Assembly (NCBI RefSeq): GCF_022458985.1
Contig: NC_061786.1
Coordinates: 5,210,001-5,274,000 of the forward strand
Source of the DNA: Mugil cephalus
Taxonomy: Eukaryota > Chordata > Actinopteri > Mugiliformes > Mugilidae
Length of the DNA: 64,000 nt
Reading direction: 5' to 3'
This document shows positions 12,448-22,558 of the stretch, piece by piece. Made by a program: the position numbers and the translations under genes. Each line of letters begins with the position of its first letter. Positions within the stretch are counted from its first letter, which is position 1. The notes under the pieces were generated by a model. That model saw only the letters and a program-made list of their open reading frames with translations. It was not told where the DNA came from and made no database searches.

Positions 12448-12735
12448 CTAATCACCCTCTCCACAGCAGGGTTGGAGTAGAATGAAAAGGAGAGATCTGA
12501 GCACACTTACCTGGGTGTCCCCTGCCTCAAGGGGGAAGATGTGGTATTGCTGACGCGTACTTACCCAAGGTCTTGGTGTGAGGAAGTCAAGTAACCAGTT
12601 GCGCAGAGACATATCAAGTCCAGGAGGGTCCAGCTTGTGGATGAGCTGTTGAAGGATGTTTGCACTGAAAACTGAACTGTAGCCAATGAAGAGGATTTTT
12701 TCGATTTTCTGGTCTCCTTCTGAAGACAGGATCAA
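12448..12735 (-). mobile_element. LINE RT fragment, array copy 2 (type A)
   Basis: Same translated sequence as copy 1, including the FSAN and TPRP variants found in no other unit. The first two full units are therefore a very recent duplicate pair. Confidence 0.75.
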
Positions 12736-13085
12736 TTGGCCAGCACTTTGTGACCATTCGAAGATGGTCTAGATGTTATTCCCAACTCCTGCTCTACAGG
12801 TGTGCATGTATCTGTTGTAAACACGTGGCCTGTGGAAGAATGTATAGCAAAAAAGGATTTAAGTTTTGTTGTGTAACCTCATGCCCTGGCCAGGGGTTGT
12901 TAGACATGCAACGTGGAGAAAACGAAAAACAACATTTGTATGGTCAATTTACACCTCGTTTTTAGTTCTGTCCTAATCCCAGGTGGACTGGCAGAATGAC
13001 ATGACTTTCTGCTTTCCCTAAGATTTGCTTTCAAGGACTCTGATGGCTATTGTTCTTTGAATGAGGCTCGGAAGTATAAATGTCA

Positions 13086-13158
13086 CGCCCAATGTGGGGC
13101 TCGAACCCACGACCCTGAGATTAAGAGTCTCATGCTCTACCGACTGAGCTAACCGGGC
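13086..13158 (-). tRNA. tRNA-Lys (CTT), copy 3
   Basis: Identical to copy 1; spacing 825 bp. Confidence 0.97.
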
Positions 13159-13272
13159 CTGTTAAGTGTGCAAAAATGTCATTTTTTTCGAGCCTTGTTG
13201 TACCAAGCTCACAAAGGCCAGCCTCTTGTTGTTGGAAACATGTCACCTAATGTAGGCCAATGGATGTTGGTG

Positions 13273-13560
13273 CTAATCACCCTCTCCACAGCAGGGTTGG
13301 AGTAGAATGAAGAGGAGAGATCTGAGCACACTTACCTGGGTGTCCCCTGCCTCAAAGGGGAAGATATGGTATTGCTGACCCGTACTTACCCAAGGTCTTT
13401 GTGTGAGGAAGTCAAGTAACCAGTTGCGCAGAGACATATCAAGTCCAGGAGGGTCCAGCTTGTGGATTAGCTGTTGAAGAATGTTTGTACTGAAAACTGA
13501 ACTGTAGCCAATGAAGAGGATTTTATCGATTTTCTGGTCTCCTTCTGAAGACAGGATCAA
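13273..13560 (-). mobile_element. LINE RT fragment, array copy 3 (type A)
   Basis: Type A with FSTN, TQRP and an IDKIL variant; the frame is open throughout. Confidence 0.75.
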
Positions 13561-13910
13561 TTGGCCAGCACTTTGTGACCATTCGAAGATGGTCTAGATG
13601 TTATTCCCAACTCCTGCTTTACAGGTGTGCATGTATCTGTTGTAAACACGTGGCCTGTGGAAGAATGTATAGCAAAAAAGGATTTAAGTTTTGTTGTGTA
13701 ACCTCATGCTCTGGCCAGGGGTTGGTAGACATGCAACGTGGAGAAAACGAAAAACAACATTTGTATGGTCAATTTACACCTTGTTTTTAGTTCTGTCCTA
13801 ATCCCAGGTGGACTGGCAGAACGACATGACTTTCTGCTTTCCCTAAAATTTGCTTTCAAGGACTCTGATGGCTATTGTTCTTTGAATGAGGCTCGGAAGT
13901 ATAAATGTCA

Positions 13911-13983
13911 CGCCCAATGTGGGGCTCGAACCCACGACCCTGAGATTAAGAGTCTCATGCTCTACCGACTGAGCTAACCGGGC
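13911..13983 (-). tRNA. tRNA-Lys (CTT), copy 4
   Basis: Identical to copy 1. The base just upstream spacer differs (GTTAAATGTG instead of GTTAAGTGTG). Confidence 0.97.
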
Positions 13984-14094
13984 CTGTTAAATGTGTAAAA
14001 ATGTCATTTTTTTCGAGCCTTGTACCAAGCTCACGAAGGCCAGCCTCTCGTTGTTGGAAACATGTCACCTAATGTAGGCCAATGGATGTTGGTA

Positions 14095-14376
14095 CTAATC
14101 ACCCTCTCCACAGCAGGGTTGGAGTAGAATGAAGAGGAGAGATCTGAGCACACTTACCTGGGTGTCCCCTGCCTTAAAGGGGAAGATGTGGTATTGCTGA
14201 CGCGTACTTACCCAAGGTCTTTGTGTGAGGAAGTCAAGTAACCACAGAGACGTATTAAGTCCAAGCTGGTCCAGTTTGTGGATTAGCTGTTGAAGGATGT
14301 TTGTACTGAAAACTGAACTGTAGCCAATGAAGAGGATTTTTTCGATTTTCTGGTCTCCTTCTGAAGACAGGATCAA
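14095..14376 (-). mobile_element. LINE RT fragment, array copy 4 (type B)
   Basis: Type B is 6 bp shorter than type A and reads [15 protein letters not shown], closer to the usual LINE consensus LGLNTSLxxWILDFL. The frame is open throughout. Confidence 0.75.
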
Positions 14377-14725
14377 TTGGCCAGCACTTTGTGACCATTC
14401 GAAGATGGTCTAGATGTTATTCCCAACTCCTGCTTTACAGGTGTGCATGTATCTGTTGTAAACACGTGGCCTGTGGAAGAATGTATAGAAAAAAGGATTT
14501 AAGTTTTGTTGTGTAACCTCATGCCCTGGCCAGGGGTTGTTAGACATGCAACGTGGAGAAAACGAAAAACAACATTTGTATGGTCAATTTACACCTCGTT
14601 TTTAGTTCTGTCCTAATCCCAGGTGGACTGGCAGAATGATATGACTTTCTGCTTTCCCTAAGATTTGCTTTCAAGGACTCTGATGGCTATTGTTCTTTGA
14701 ATGAGGCTCGGAAGTATAAATGTTA

Positions 14726-14798
14726 CGCCCAATGTGGGGCTCGAACCCACGACCCTGAGATTAAGAGTCTCATGCTCTACCGACTGAGCTAACCGGGC
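14726..14798 (-). tRNA. tRNA-Lys (CTT), copy 5
   Basis: Identical to copy 1. The flanking base on the 3' side is changed (GTTACGCCC instead of GTCACGCCC), outside the gene. Spacing 815 bp. Confidence 0.97.
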
Positions 14799-14909
14799 CT
14801 GTTAAGTGTGTAAAAATGTCATTTTTTTCGAGCCTTGTACCAAGCTCACGAAGGCCAGCCTCTCGTTGTTGGAAACATGTCACCTAATGTAGGCCAATGG
14901 ATGTTGGTG

Positions 14910-15192
14910 CTAATCACCCTCTCCACAGCAGGGTTGGAGTAGAATGAAGAGGAGAGATCTGAGCACACTTACCTGGGTGTCCCCTGCCTCAAAGGGGAAG
15001 ATGTGGTATTGCTGACCCGTACTTACCCAAGGTCTTTGTGTGAGGAAGTCAAGTAACCACAGAGATGTATTAAGTCCAAGCTGGTCCAGATTGTGGATGA
15101 GCTGTTGAAGGATGTTTGTACTGAAAACTGAACTGTAGCCAATGAAGAGGATTTTTTTCGATTTTCTGGTCTCCTTCTGAAGACAGGATCAA
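14910..15192 (-). mobile_element. LINE RT fragment, array copy 5 (type B, frameshifted)
   Basis: Type B copy with one extra T in the T-run at about 15,150, which breaks the 95-codon frame. The same change is present in copies 7 and 9. Confidence 0.7.
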
Positions 15193-15525
15193 TTGGCCAG
15201 CACTTTGTGACCATTCGAAGATGGTCTAGATGTTATTCCCAACTCCTGCTTTACAGGTGTGCATGCATCTGTTGTAAACACGTGGCCTGTGGAAGAATGT
15301 ATAGCAAAAAAGGATTTAAGTTTTGTTGTGTAACCTCATGCCCTGGCCAGGGTTGTTAGACATGCAACATGGAGAAAACGAAAAACAACATTTGTATGGT
15401 CAATTTACACCTCGTTTTTAGTTCTGTCCAAATCCCAGGTGGACTGGCAGAACGACGTGACTTTCTGCTTTCAAGGACTCTGATGGCTATTGTTCTTTGA
15501 ATGAGGCTCGGAAGTATAAATGTCA

Positions 15526-15598
15526 CGCCCAATGTGGGGCTCGAACCCACGACCCTGAGATTAAGAGTCTCATGCTCTACCGACTGAGCTAACCGGGC
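15526..15598 (-). tRNA. tRNA-Lys (CTT), copy 6
   Basis: Identical to copy 1; spacing 800 bp. Last tRNA before the array interruption. Confidence 0.97.
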
Positions 15599-15712
15599 CT
15601 GTTAAGTGTGTAAAAATGTCATTTTTTTCGAGCCTTGTTGTACCAAGCTCACGAAGGCCAGCCTCTCGTTGTTGGAAACACGTCACCTAATGTAGGCCAA
15701 TGGATGTTGGTG

Positions 15713-15890
15713 CTAATCACCCTCTCCACAGCAGGGTTGGAGTAGAATGAAGAGGAGAGATCTGAGCACACTTACCTGGGTGTCCCCTGCCTCAAGGGGG
15801 AAGATGTGGTATTGCTGACGCGTACTTACCCAAGGTCTTTGTGTGAGGAAGTCAAGTAACCAGTTGCGCAGAGACATATCAAGTCCAAAG
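15713..15890 (-). mobile_element. LINE RT fragment, array copy 6 (type A, truncated)
   Basis: Type A sequence is recognisable up to about AAGTCCA at 15,887 and then ends where the unrelated 3.4-kb segment begins. Confidence 0.7.
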
Positions 15891-15915
15891 CTGGGGAACA
15901 ATAGTCTGGATAGGC

Positions 15916-15989
15916 GGGGGAAGAAGAAGGAAGAGGGGGAAGAAGGGGGAAGAAGGGAAAAGAAGGAAAAAGAAGGAAAAGAGAGGAAA
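15916..15989 (+). repeat. Pure polypurine tract (74 nt)
   Basis: Uninterrupted G/A sequence built from GGAAGAAGG and GGAAAAAGAAGG motifs, about 25 bp from the array breakpoint. Polypurine mirror-like tracts can adopt triplex DNA and are breakage-prone; whether that matters here is inference. Confidence 0.95.
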
Positions 15990-16124
15990 TTTTGAAAAAA
16001 TGGAAGGAGCCTGCAGTTATTAGTGTCTCTACTGTCCATCACAAGTAAAATCACACATATTCTGGTCTATTAATTTGAGAAATCTAACCAAACATGACAC
16101 TTAACTGCAGAAAAGCATAGGAGG

Positions 16125-16190
16125 CTCTTGACCCAAAGGTCGCTGGTTCGATTCCACCATTGGAACATCAGGCCTTTAACACAGACTACT
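16125..16190 (+). repeat. Possible tRNA-derived fragment
   Basis: Contains a tRNA 3'-half-like segment with AAAGGTCGCTGGTTCGATTCC, including a good B box. No A box or acceptor stem pairing is visible upstream, so this is a fragment of a tRNA pseudogene or SINE rather than a tRNA gene. Confidence 0.4.
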
Positions 16191-16337
16191 ACCAAGTGTT
16201 ATCACATGTATCTAAATTTACTTTTATAGTCAATTTTTATATTTCTGAATGAAGTACTACAACAATATTATCGTTTTCTATGAGTGAGTTTGCGTTTTTG
16301 CAGAAAAAAATGAAGACAGTCACTGAAATGTAACAAA

Positions 16338-16343
16338 TTTATT
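16338..16343 (-). terminator. Candidate poly(A) signal of minus-strand gene
   Basis: AATAAA on the minus strand, about 215 bp past the last candidate stop at 16,558. It fits as the 3' end of the candidate gene above it, but a hexamer alone is weak evidence. Confidence 0.35.
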
Positions 16344-16557
16344 ACAAATTTCACACACACACTCACAAACACGTGTGTTATAGTTAAAAAACAAAATAGA
16401 ACAGCAGCAGATTAAGACTTTTTTCTTTTAAAACTATTTACATTACATACATATTGACAAAGAATGTCACACCATGTTTTTTCCATGAGAGAAGTCATGG
16501 TGTAAAAAGCGCGCAGGAGTGAGGACGTGATGGTATATGAGGGATGGCTCTGGTGGA

Positions 16558-17003
16558 TCATACCACAGTTTCAGGTCTTTGAAAAGACGCTGGTCTTTCC
16601 ACAGGGCTGCTGAAATGTATGGTCTTCAGCAGCTTTGTGGGCTGAAACAGGTACGATCCCCACATTTTTAGGCAATGACAAGGTGAGAGGAGCAGAGGGG
16701 GTTCCTGGGGAGACACAGGAGGAGGTGGCAGATAACACTTAATAAAAATAAAATAAAATAAAACACGGTAAGTTAAATACAAAGATATGATAACAATCTA
16801 CTCAAGAGCAGCTCCTGTGTAGTAGAATATGTTCTTACAGCTGTAGCAGTGGAGGCAGAATTGAAGAAGCTTGATACAGGAACAGGAGAAGGAGGAAGAG
16901 ACACAGGAGAAACAGTGTGTGTCCAGGTGGTGACACTTTTCTTTTCGTGGGGCTTGTGATGGGGCTGGATACATCAGAGGTCTGAGGGAATAAGGGCACA
17001 GTT
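16558..17003 (-). CDS. Possible 3' exons of the candidate minus-strand gene
   Basis: Two further exon-like blocks lie downstream of the three phased exons. One follows a TTCCCTCAG acceptor near 16,983 and ends at a GTAAGA donor near 16,826; the other follows TCTCCCCAG near 16,717 and runs to a stop at 16,558-16,560. The frame is ambiguous: joining exon 3 at its best donor (ATCA/GTAAGT) brings a stop codon two codons into the first block. These blocks may therefore be 3' UTR or alternatively spliced sequence. Confidence 0.25.
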
Positions 17004-17345
17004 CACATTATAGGATAAACATAGATGGTAATGAATGAATGAATCTATCATTATTGGCACAGCAGTCAATAAAACCAAATCAATTAAACATGGAATGAAT
17101 GCATGAAAGCCCCACTATAGTTACTGCTACATGAAAACAATAACAGTGTACCAGTGTATTTATTAAATCAAAGTCTATCTATGTATCATTCTCTTTACTT
17201 TACATGAGTGAATGCTTCCCAGCCAAACTTAAGTTTGGCTTTAACATGGCACCATGAGAGCCACTAAACTGTGGCTTTGTAAACTGACAAAAAGAAAAAA
17301 ATGACCTTAACTGGGACATTTTTTATAGTTGAGTATATTAATAAT

Positions 17346-17581
17346 CTCATCTCATCTCATCTTCTGCATCACTTAATCCTGCACTAGGGTCGTGGGGGTT
17401 GCTGGAGCATATCTCAGCTGGCATCGGGCGAGAGGTGGGGTACAACCTGGACAGGTCTCTAGTCTATCACAGGGCTAACGCAGAGACAAACAACTATTCA
17501 CACTCACACTCACACAGAGGTTAATTTAGAGTCACCAATCAGCCTAACGAGAATGTCTTTAGAGGTGGGAGGAAACCGGAG
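17346..17581 (-). mobile_element. SINE tail, minus strand, truncated
   Basis: Same family as 7,745-8,021, with GGTGACTCTAAATTAACCTC and TAGCCCTGTGATAGACTAG on the minus strand. The tRNA-like head is absent. A short (CTCAT)n repeat at 17,347-17,361 forms the tail. It lies in an intron of the candidate gene. Confidence 0.7.
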
Positions 17582-17647
17582 TTATATTAATAATAATTCT
17601 AATAATAATAATGTAAATATCAGCACAAGTAAATCCTCATTACTTAC

Positions 17648-19012
17648 TGATGCCAAGGTTCACCACTAGCCGAGGAGACATCCTTTGGTGGTGGTGGTGG
17701 TGGTGAACCTGCAGGTAGAGTCCTGGCTGTAGCGTCTCACCAGGTGAAGGCCCTGGCTGCTGTTCCACTGTACATGAGGTTCCTGGATGCACTGAGACAG
17801 GGAGCGAAGTGGAAGGCTAGAGGTTCACGGACAAGATAAAAAAAAATTGTAATACAACAGAATTCAACACCAGCACCTCATAAGAGACTTCAGATACGTT
17901 CTTTACATGAAAACCACATTTACAGCTCTGTGCACCTCCAAACAGTGACATCTGTCCCCTCATCTGCATTGGGCATTTTTCAATCTCTATGTTTGACAGC
18001 GAATAAGGTGTTCCCTTTAAATATGTCATAGCTTTACATTTAATATGATACACATATCACTCTGTCCAGGTTTACCTTCAGACATAGATCATGCCACTTC
18101 TTCTGCCGAGGTGCTGGTCTGTTTCCTGCCTCAGAGGCCAAACACCTGATCTCCTCCTCCTCCTCTCCCACGGCCCTATGTTTTTTTTGTTTGGACCCAT
18201 CTGCTATGAACAGGAAAATTATATTTATACCAATACAGCTAATATTTGCTCATGACACAAATATGAACAATGTGCACACTTTTGTAACTTACTAATACAC
18301 AGATATTTGTGCACACTGTAGGTTCTTACTTGCATACAGTCACACAAACAAACAGCTAATTATAAACTAACAGCAGTAGCCTACATATTATATATTTATG
18401 ACAACAGAAGTGAATACTAGCTTGTTATCTACTAGTAGCGTACCAGTAGCAGCGGTGCATGTTGAAGACTGTGGTTACAACAGAAGTGAATGTTAGCAGT
18501 AGACAGATTTACTGCCTAACGTTACTGTAGCTTATTAGTAACTGGTAACAGTGCACATTCAAGACTTTTGTGACAACAGAAGTGAAAACTATACAGATTT
18601 CATTCATAATGTTATGCTAAAAGTACATAAGAACATACTCTCATACTCTGACGTCATGCTGGCATACTGATAAGCAGCACGTTACAGTGATAGAGCGTTA
18701 CTGTACGTTACCGGGAGTTACAGTAACTACGTCGCTGTTGGAGCACAACGGTCACGTTTGAACTACACATGCGATGCGACGTCAAAGTCGTTTTTTTTAA
18801 TAGTTATTTCTCTCTTTAATATATTATTAATATCTGCCTAGCTACCCGCTAGTTTATTTAATACAACATTATAAAGGAGCGTGTTTACGTTTTGCGATGA
18901 ATGAAAAGTTAACACCGAGCAAGTTAGACAGCTGACGGAATACAATGATATTAGCCACATATTTACCTTTTGTAGTTACAGGCAGCTGAAGGTTGGACGT
19001 CTTTCCAATCAT
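17648..19012 (-). CDS. Candidate spliced gene, three in-phase exons, function unknown
   Basis: Exon 1 (18,967-19,012) starts with ATG and encodes MIGKTSNLQLPVTTK before a GTAAAT donor. Exon 2 (18,076-18,200) follows a TTCATAGCAG acceptor and encodes KQKKHRAVGEEEEE, then RQKKWHDLCLK, ending at GTAAAC. Exon 3 (17,648-17,816) follows CTCTAG and encodes a Pro/Ser/Gln-rich stretch with a six-His run, ending at GTAAGT. Phases agree across both junctions and no stop interrupts about 113 codons. The KKWHDL motif is reminiscent of Myb/SANT-like (NAIF1-type) DNA-binding domains, but the match is too short to name a family. Upstream lies a CCAAT-rich promoter-like block. The full protein would be short; a 3' continuation is uncertain. 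It may be a pseudogene of a longer host gene. Confidence 0.4.
18396..18600. repeat. Degenerate tandem repeat in candidate intron 1
   Basis: Three copies of a block containing ACAACAGAAGTGAA (about 18,401, 18,475 and 18,573) with shared GTGCAT/GTGCAC and AAGACT motifs between them, spaced roughly 75 and 97 bp. Confidence 0.6.
18649..18656. promoter_or_regulatory. Palindromic CRE site TGACGTCA
   Basis: A perfect cAMP response element sequence inside candidate intron 1; a GACGTCA half-match lies near 18,778. Motif presence only. Confidence 0.35.
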
Positions 19013-19089
19013 TCGAGGCGGTAAATTTGAAATGACAGTAGAGGTCTTCTGCGGCTGCGTGAAGGCCGGACGGTTGAATTTTGGAGAAG

Positions 19090-19300
19090 CGCCGTCGTGA
19101 TTGGCCGTCGGAAAGATGGAAATGTCGGACCGCGATTGGTCCGGCTCGCAATTTTGGACAATGGCCACGGGGATTGGCCGAGAGCAAAGATGGAGACGGC
19201 GGGCGGTGATTGGTCTGCCCCGGCAATTTTGGACAATGGCTACAGCGATTGGCCGAAGCAAAGATGGAGAAAGATGGACACGGAGCGACGTGATTGGAGG
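19090..19300 (-). promoter_or_regulatory. CCAAT-rich, TATA-less promoter-like block
   Basis: Six CCAATC boxes on the minus strand (complement of GATTGG at 19,099, 19,134, 19,172, 19,208, 19,247 and 19,292) sit in 200 bp of GC-rich DNA, spaced 34-45 bp. They alternate with TCCATCTTT (NF-Y site plus YY1-like core CCATCTT). A block with GCAATTTTGGACAATGGC occurs twice (about 19,148 and 19,223), so the promoter itself is a tandem duplication. It lies immediately upstream of the first candidate exon of the minus-strand gene. Open frames through it on both strands are not taken as coding. Confidence 0.5.
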
Positions 19301-19326
19301 GGAAGATACAGACTTTCGCCCTCCCG

Positions 19327-19342
19327 CTACCGCTAACCGGGC
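19327..19342 (-). pseudogene. Truncated tRNA-Lys 5' end at array breakpoint
   Basis: Only the first ~10-16 nt of the tRNA remain (GCCCGGTTAG, then CGGTAG after a 6-nt gap). Normal spacer follows on its 5' side. It marks where the array resumes and cannot make a tRNA. Confidence 0.85.
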
Positions 19343-19453
19343 CTGTTAAGTGTGTAAAAATGTCATTTTTTTCGAGCCTTGTACCAAGCTCACGAAGGCC
19401 AGCCTCTCGTTGTTGGAAACATGTCACCTAATGTAGGCCAATGGATGTTGGTG

Positions 19454-19736
19454 CTAATCACCCTCTCCACAGCAGGGTTGGAGTAGAATGAAGAGGAGAG
19501 ATCTGAGCACACTTACCTGGGTGTCCCCTGCCTCAAAGGGGAAGATGTGGTATTGCTGACCCGTACTTACCCAAGGTCTTTGTGTGAGGAAGTCAAGTAA
19601 CCACAGAGATGTATTAAGTCCAAGCTGGTCCAGTTTGTGGATGAGCTGTTGAAGGATGTTTGTACTGAAAACTGAACTGTAGCCAATGAAGAGGATTTTT
19701 TTCGATTTTCTGGTCTCCTTCTGAAGACAGGATCAA
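19454..19736 (-). mobile_element. LINE RT fragment, array copy 7 (type B, frameshifted)
   Basis: Type B, with the seven-T run that breaks the frame; nearly the same as copy 5, so the two sides of the interruption share recent ancestry. Confidence 0.7.
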
Positions 19737-20070
19737 TTGGCCAGCACTTTGTGACCATTCGAAGATGGTCTAGATGTTATTCCCAACTCCTGCTTTACAG
19801 GTGTGCATGCATCTGTTGTAAACACGTGGCCTGTGGAAGAATGTATAGCAAAAAAGGATTTAAGTTTTGTTGTGTAACCTCATGCCCTGGCCAGGGGTTG
19901 TTAGACATGCAACGTGGAGAAAACGAAAAACAACATTTGTATGGTCAATTTACACCTCGTTTTTAGTTCTGTCCTAATCCCAGGTGGACTGGCAGAACGA
20001 CATGACTTTCTGCTTTCAAGGACTCTGATGGCTATTGTTCTTTGAATGAGGCTCGGAAGTATAAATGTCA

Positions 20071-20143
20071 CGCCCAATGTGGGGCTCGAACCCACGACCC
20101 TGAGATTAAGAGTCTCATGCTCTACCGACTGAGCTAACCGGGC
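20071..20143 (-). tRNA. tRNA-Lys (CTT), copy 7
   Basis: Identical to copy 1; first complete tRNA after the interruption. Confidence 0.97.
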
Positions 20144-20257
20144 CTGTTAAGTGTGTAAAAATGTCATTTTTTTCGAGCCTTGTTGTACCAAGCTCACGAA
20201 GGCCAGCCTCTCGTTGTTGGAAACACGTCACCTAATGTAGGCCAATGGATGTTGGTG

Positions 20258-20544
20258 CTAATCACCCTCTCCACAGCAGGGTTGGAGTAGAATGAAGAGG
20301 AGAGATCTGAGCACACTTACCTGGGTGTCCCCTGCCTCAAGGGGAAGATGTGGTATTGCTGACGCGTACTTACCCAAGGTCTTTGTGTGAGGAAGTCAAG
20401 TAACCAGTTGCGCAGAGACATATCAAGTCCAGGAGGGTCCAGCTTGTGGATGAGCTGTTGAAGGATGTTTGTACTGAAAACTGAACTGTAGCCAATGAAG
20501 AGGATTTTTTCGATTTTCTGGTCTCCTTCTGAAGACAGGATCAA
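20258..20544 (-). mobile_element. LINE RT fragment, array copy 8 (type A, frameshifted)
   Basis: Type A with a one-base loss in the G-run at about 20,340, which shifts the frame in the last quarter. Confidence 0.7.
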
Positions 20545-20878
20545 TTGGCCAGCACTTTGTGACCATTCGAAGATGGTCTAGATGTTATTCCCAACTCCTG
20601 CTTTACAGGTGTGCATGTATCTATTGTAAACACGTGGCCTGTGGAAGAATGTATAGCAAAAAAGGATTTAAGTTTTGTTGTGTAACCTCATGCCCTGGCC
20701 AGGGGTTGTTAGACATGCAACGTGGAGAAAACGAAAAACAACATTTGTATGGTCAATTTACACCTCGTTTTTAGTTCTGTCCTAATCCCAGGTGGACTGG
20801 CAGAACGACATGACTTTCTGCTTTCAAGGACTCTGATGGCTATTGTTCTTTGAATGAGGCTCGGAAGTATAAATGTCA

Positions 20879-20951
20879 CGCCCAATTTGTGGCTCGAACC
20901 CACGACCCTGAGATTAAGAGTCTCATGCTCTACCGACTGAGCTAACCGGGC
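20879..20951 (-). tRNA. tRNA-Lys (CTT), copy 8, T-stem variant
   Basis: Two substitutions relative to the other copies, C62A and C65A, each unpairing a T-stem position (52-62 and 49-65). The B box GGTTCGAGCC is altered at its end (GGTTCGAGCCA). It is probably poorly folded or a pseudogene. The copy at 27,330 carries the same two changes. Confidence 0.8.
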
Positions 20952-21065
20952 CTGTTAAGTGTGTAAAAATGTCATTTTTTTCGAGCCTTGTTGTACCAAG
21001 CTCACGAAGGCCAGCCTCTCGTTGTTGGAAACACGTCACCTAATGTAGGCCAATGGATGTTGGTG

Positions 21066-21354
21066 CTAATCACCCTCTCCACAGCAGGGTTGGAGTAGAA
21101 TGAAGAGGAGAGATCTGAGCACACTTACCTGGGTGTCCCCTGCCTCAAGGGGGAAGATGTGGTATTGCTGACGCGTACTTACCCAAGGTCTTGGTGTGAG
21201 GAAGTCAAGTAACCAGTTGCGCAGAGACATATCAAGTCCAGGAGGGTCCAGCTTGTGGATGAGCTGTTGAAGGATGTTTGTACTGAAAACTGAACTGTAG
21301 CCAATGAAGAGGATTTTTTTCGATTTTCTGGTCTCCTTCTGAAGACAGGATCAA
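21066..21354 (-). mobile_element. LINE RT fragment, array copy 9 (type A, frameshifted)
   Basis: Type A with a seven-T run breaking the frame, a combination of subtype A with the indel otherwise seen in type B copies 5 and 7. Confidence 0.7.
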
Positions 21355-21674
21355 TTGGCCAGCACTTTGTGACCATTCGAAGATGGTCTAGATGTTATTC
21401 CCAACTCCTGCTTTACAGGTGTGCATGTATCTGTTGTAAACACGTGGCCTGTGGAAGAATGTATAGCAAAAAAGGATTTAACCTCATGCCCTGGCCAGGG
21501 GTTGTTAGACATGCAACGTGGAGAAAACGAAAAACAACATTTGTATGGTCAATTTACACCTCGTTTTTAGTTCTGTCCTAATCCCAGGTGGACTGGCAGA
21601 ACGACATGACTTTCTGCTTTCAAGGACTCTGATGGCTATTGTTCTTTGAATGAGGCTCAGAAGTATAAATGTCA

Positions 21675-21747
21675 CGCCCAATGTGGGGCTCGAACCCACG
21701 ACCCTGAGATTAAGAGTCTCATGCTCTACCGACTGAGCTAACCGGGC
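21675..21747 (-). tRNA. tRNA-Lys (CTT), copy 9
   Basis: Identical to copy 1; spacing 796 bp from copy 8. Confidence 0.97.
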
Positions 21748-21861
21748 CTGTTAAGTGTGTAAAAATGTCATTTTTTTCGAGCCTTGTTGTACCAAGCTCA
21801 CGAAGGCCAGCCTCTCGTTGTTGGAAACACGTCACCTAATGTAGGCCAATGGATGTTGGTG

Positions 21862-22149
21862 CTAATCACCCTCTCCACAGCAGGGTTGGAGTAGAATGAA
21901 GAGGAGAGATCTGAGCACACTTACCTGGGTGTCCCCTGCCTCAAGGGGGAAGATGTGGTATTGCTGACGCGTACTTACCCAAGGTCTTTGTGTGAGGAAG
22001 TCAAGTAACCAGTTGCGCAGAGACATATCAAGTCCAGGAGGGTCCAGCTTGTGGATGAGCTGTTGAAGGATGTTTGTACTGAAAACTGAACTGTAGCCAA
22101 TGAAGAGGATTTTTTCGATTTTCTGGTCTCCTTCTGAAGACAGGATCAA
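21862..22149 (-). mobile_element. LINE RT fragment, array copy 10 (type A)
   Basis: Type A, frame open, FSTN and TQRP variants. Confidence 0.75.
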
Positions 22150-22485
22150 TTGGCCAGCACTTTGTGACCATTCGAAGATGGTCTAGATGTTATTCCCAAC
22201 TCCTGCTTTACAGGTGTGCATGTATCTGTTGTAAACACGTGGCCTGTGGAAGAATGTATAGCAAAAAAGGATTTAACCTCATGCCCTGGCCAGGGGTTGT
22301 TAGACATGCAACGTGGAGAAAACGAAAAACAACATTTGTATGGTCAATTTACACCTCGTTTTTAGTTCTGTCCTAATCCCAGGTGGACTGGCAGAATGAT
22401 ATGACTTTCTGCTTTCCCTAAGATTTGCTTTCAAGGACTCTGATGGCTATTGTTCTTTGAATGAGGCTCGGAAGTATAAATGTCA

Positions 22486-22558
22486 CGCCCAATGTGGGGC
22501 TCGAACCCACGACCCTGAGATTAAGAGTCTCATGCTCTACCGACTGAGCTAACCGGGC
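22486..22558 (-). tRNA. tRNA-Lys (CTT), copy 10
   Basis: Identical to copy 1; spacing 811 bp. Confidence 0.97.

Larger units (their letters stand above)
15888..19331. other. 3.4-kb unrelated segment interrupting the tRNA array
   Basis: Array homology stops inside a LINE fragment at about 15,888 and resumes inside a tRNA 5' end at about 19,327-19,332. The two breakpoints lie at different places in the unit, so this is not a simple insertion into one unit without loss. No target duplication or terminal repeat is visible. The segment contains a purine tract, a tRNA-3'-half-like fragment, a SINE tail, a candidate spliced gene and a CCAAT-rich block. It could be host DNA separating two arrays, a rearranged segment, or an assembly join. 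Confidence 0.85.

Noticed and set aside
15023-15214. Minus-strand frame beginning [12 protein letters not shown] in several units
   Set aside because: It is the shifted frame of the LINE fragment, visible where the T-run has seven instead of six T.
16125-16190. Possible additional tRNA gene inside the interruption
   Set aside because: Only the T-arm and B box are recognisable; no A box, anticodon arm or acceptor pairing.
18869-19427. Overlapping 75-154-codon frames across the CCAAT-rich block on both strands
   Set aside because: Open frames on both strands in GC-rich duplicated DNA are expected; only the short start-ATG exon next to the GTAAAT donor is kept as candidate coding.
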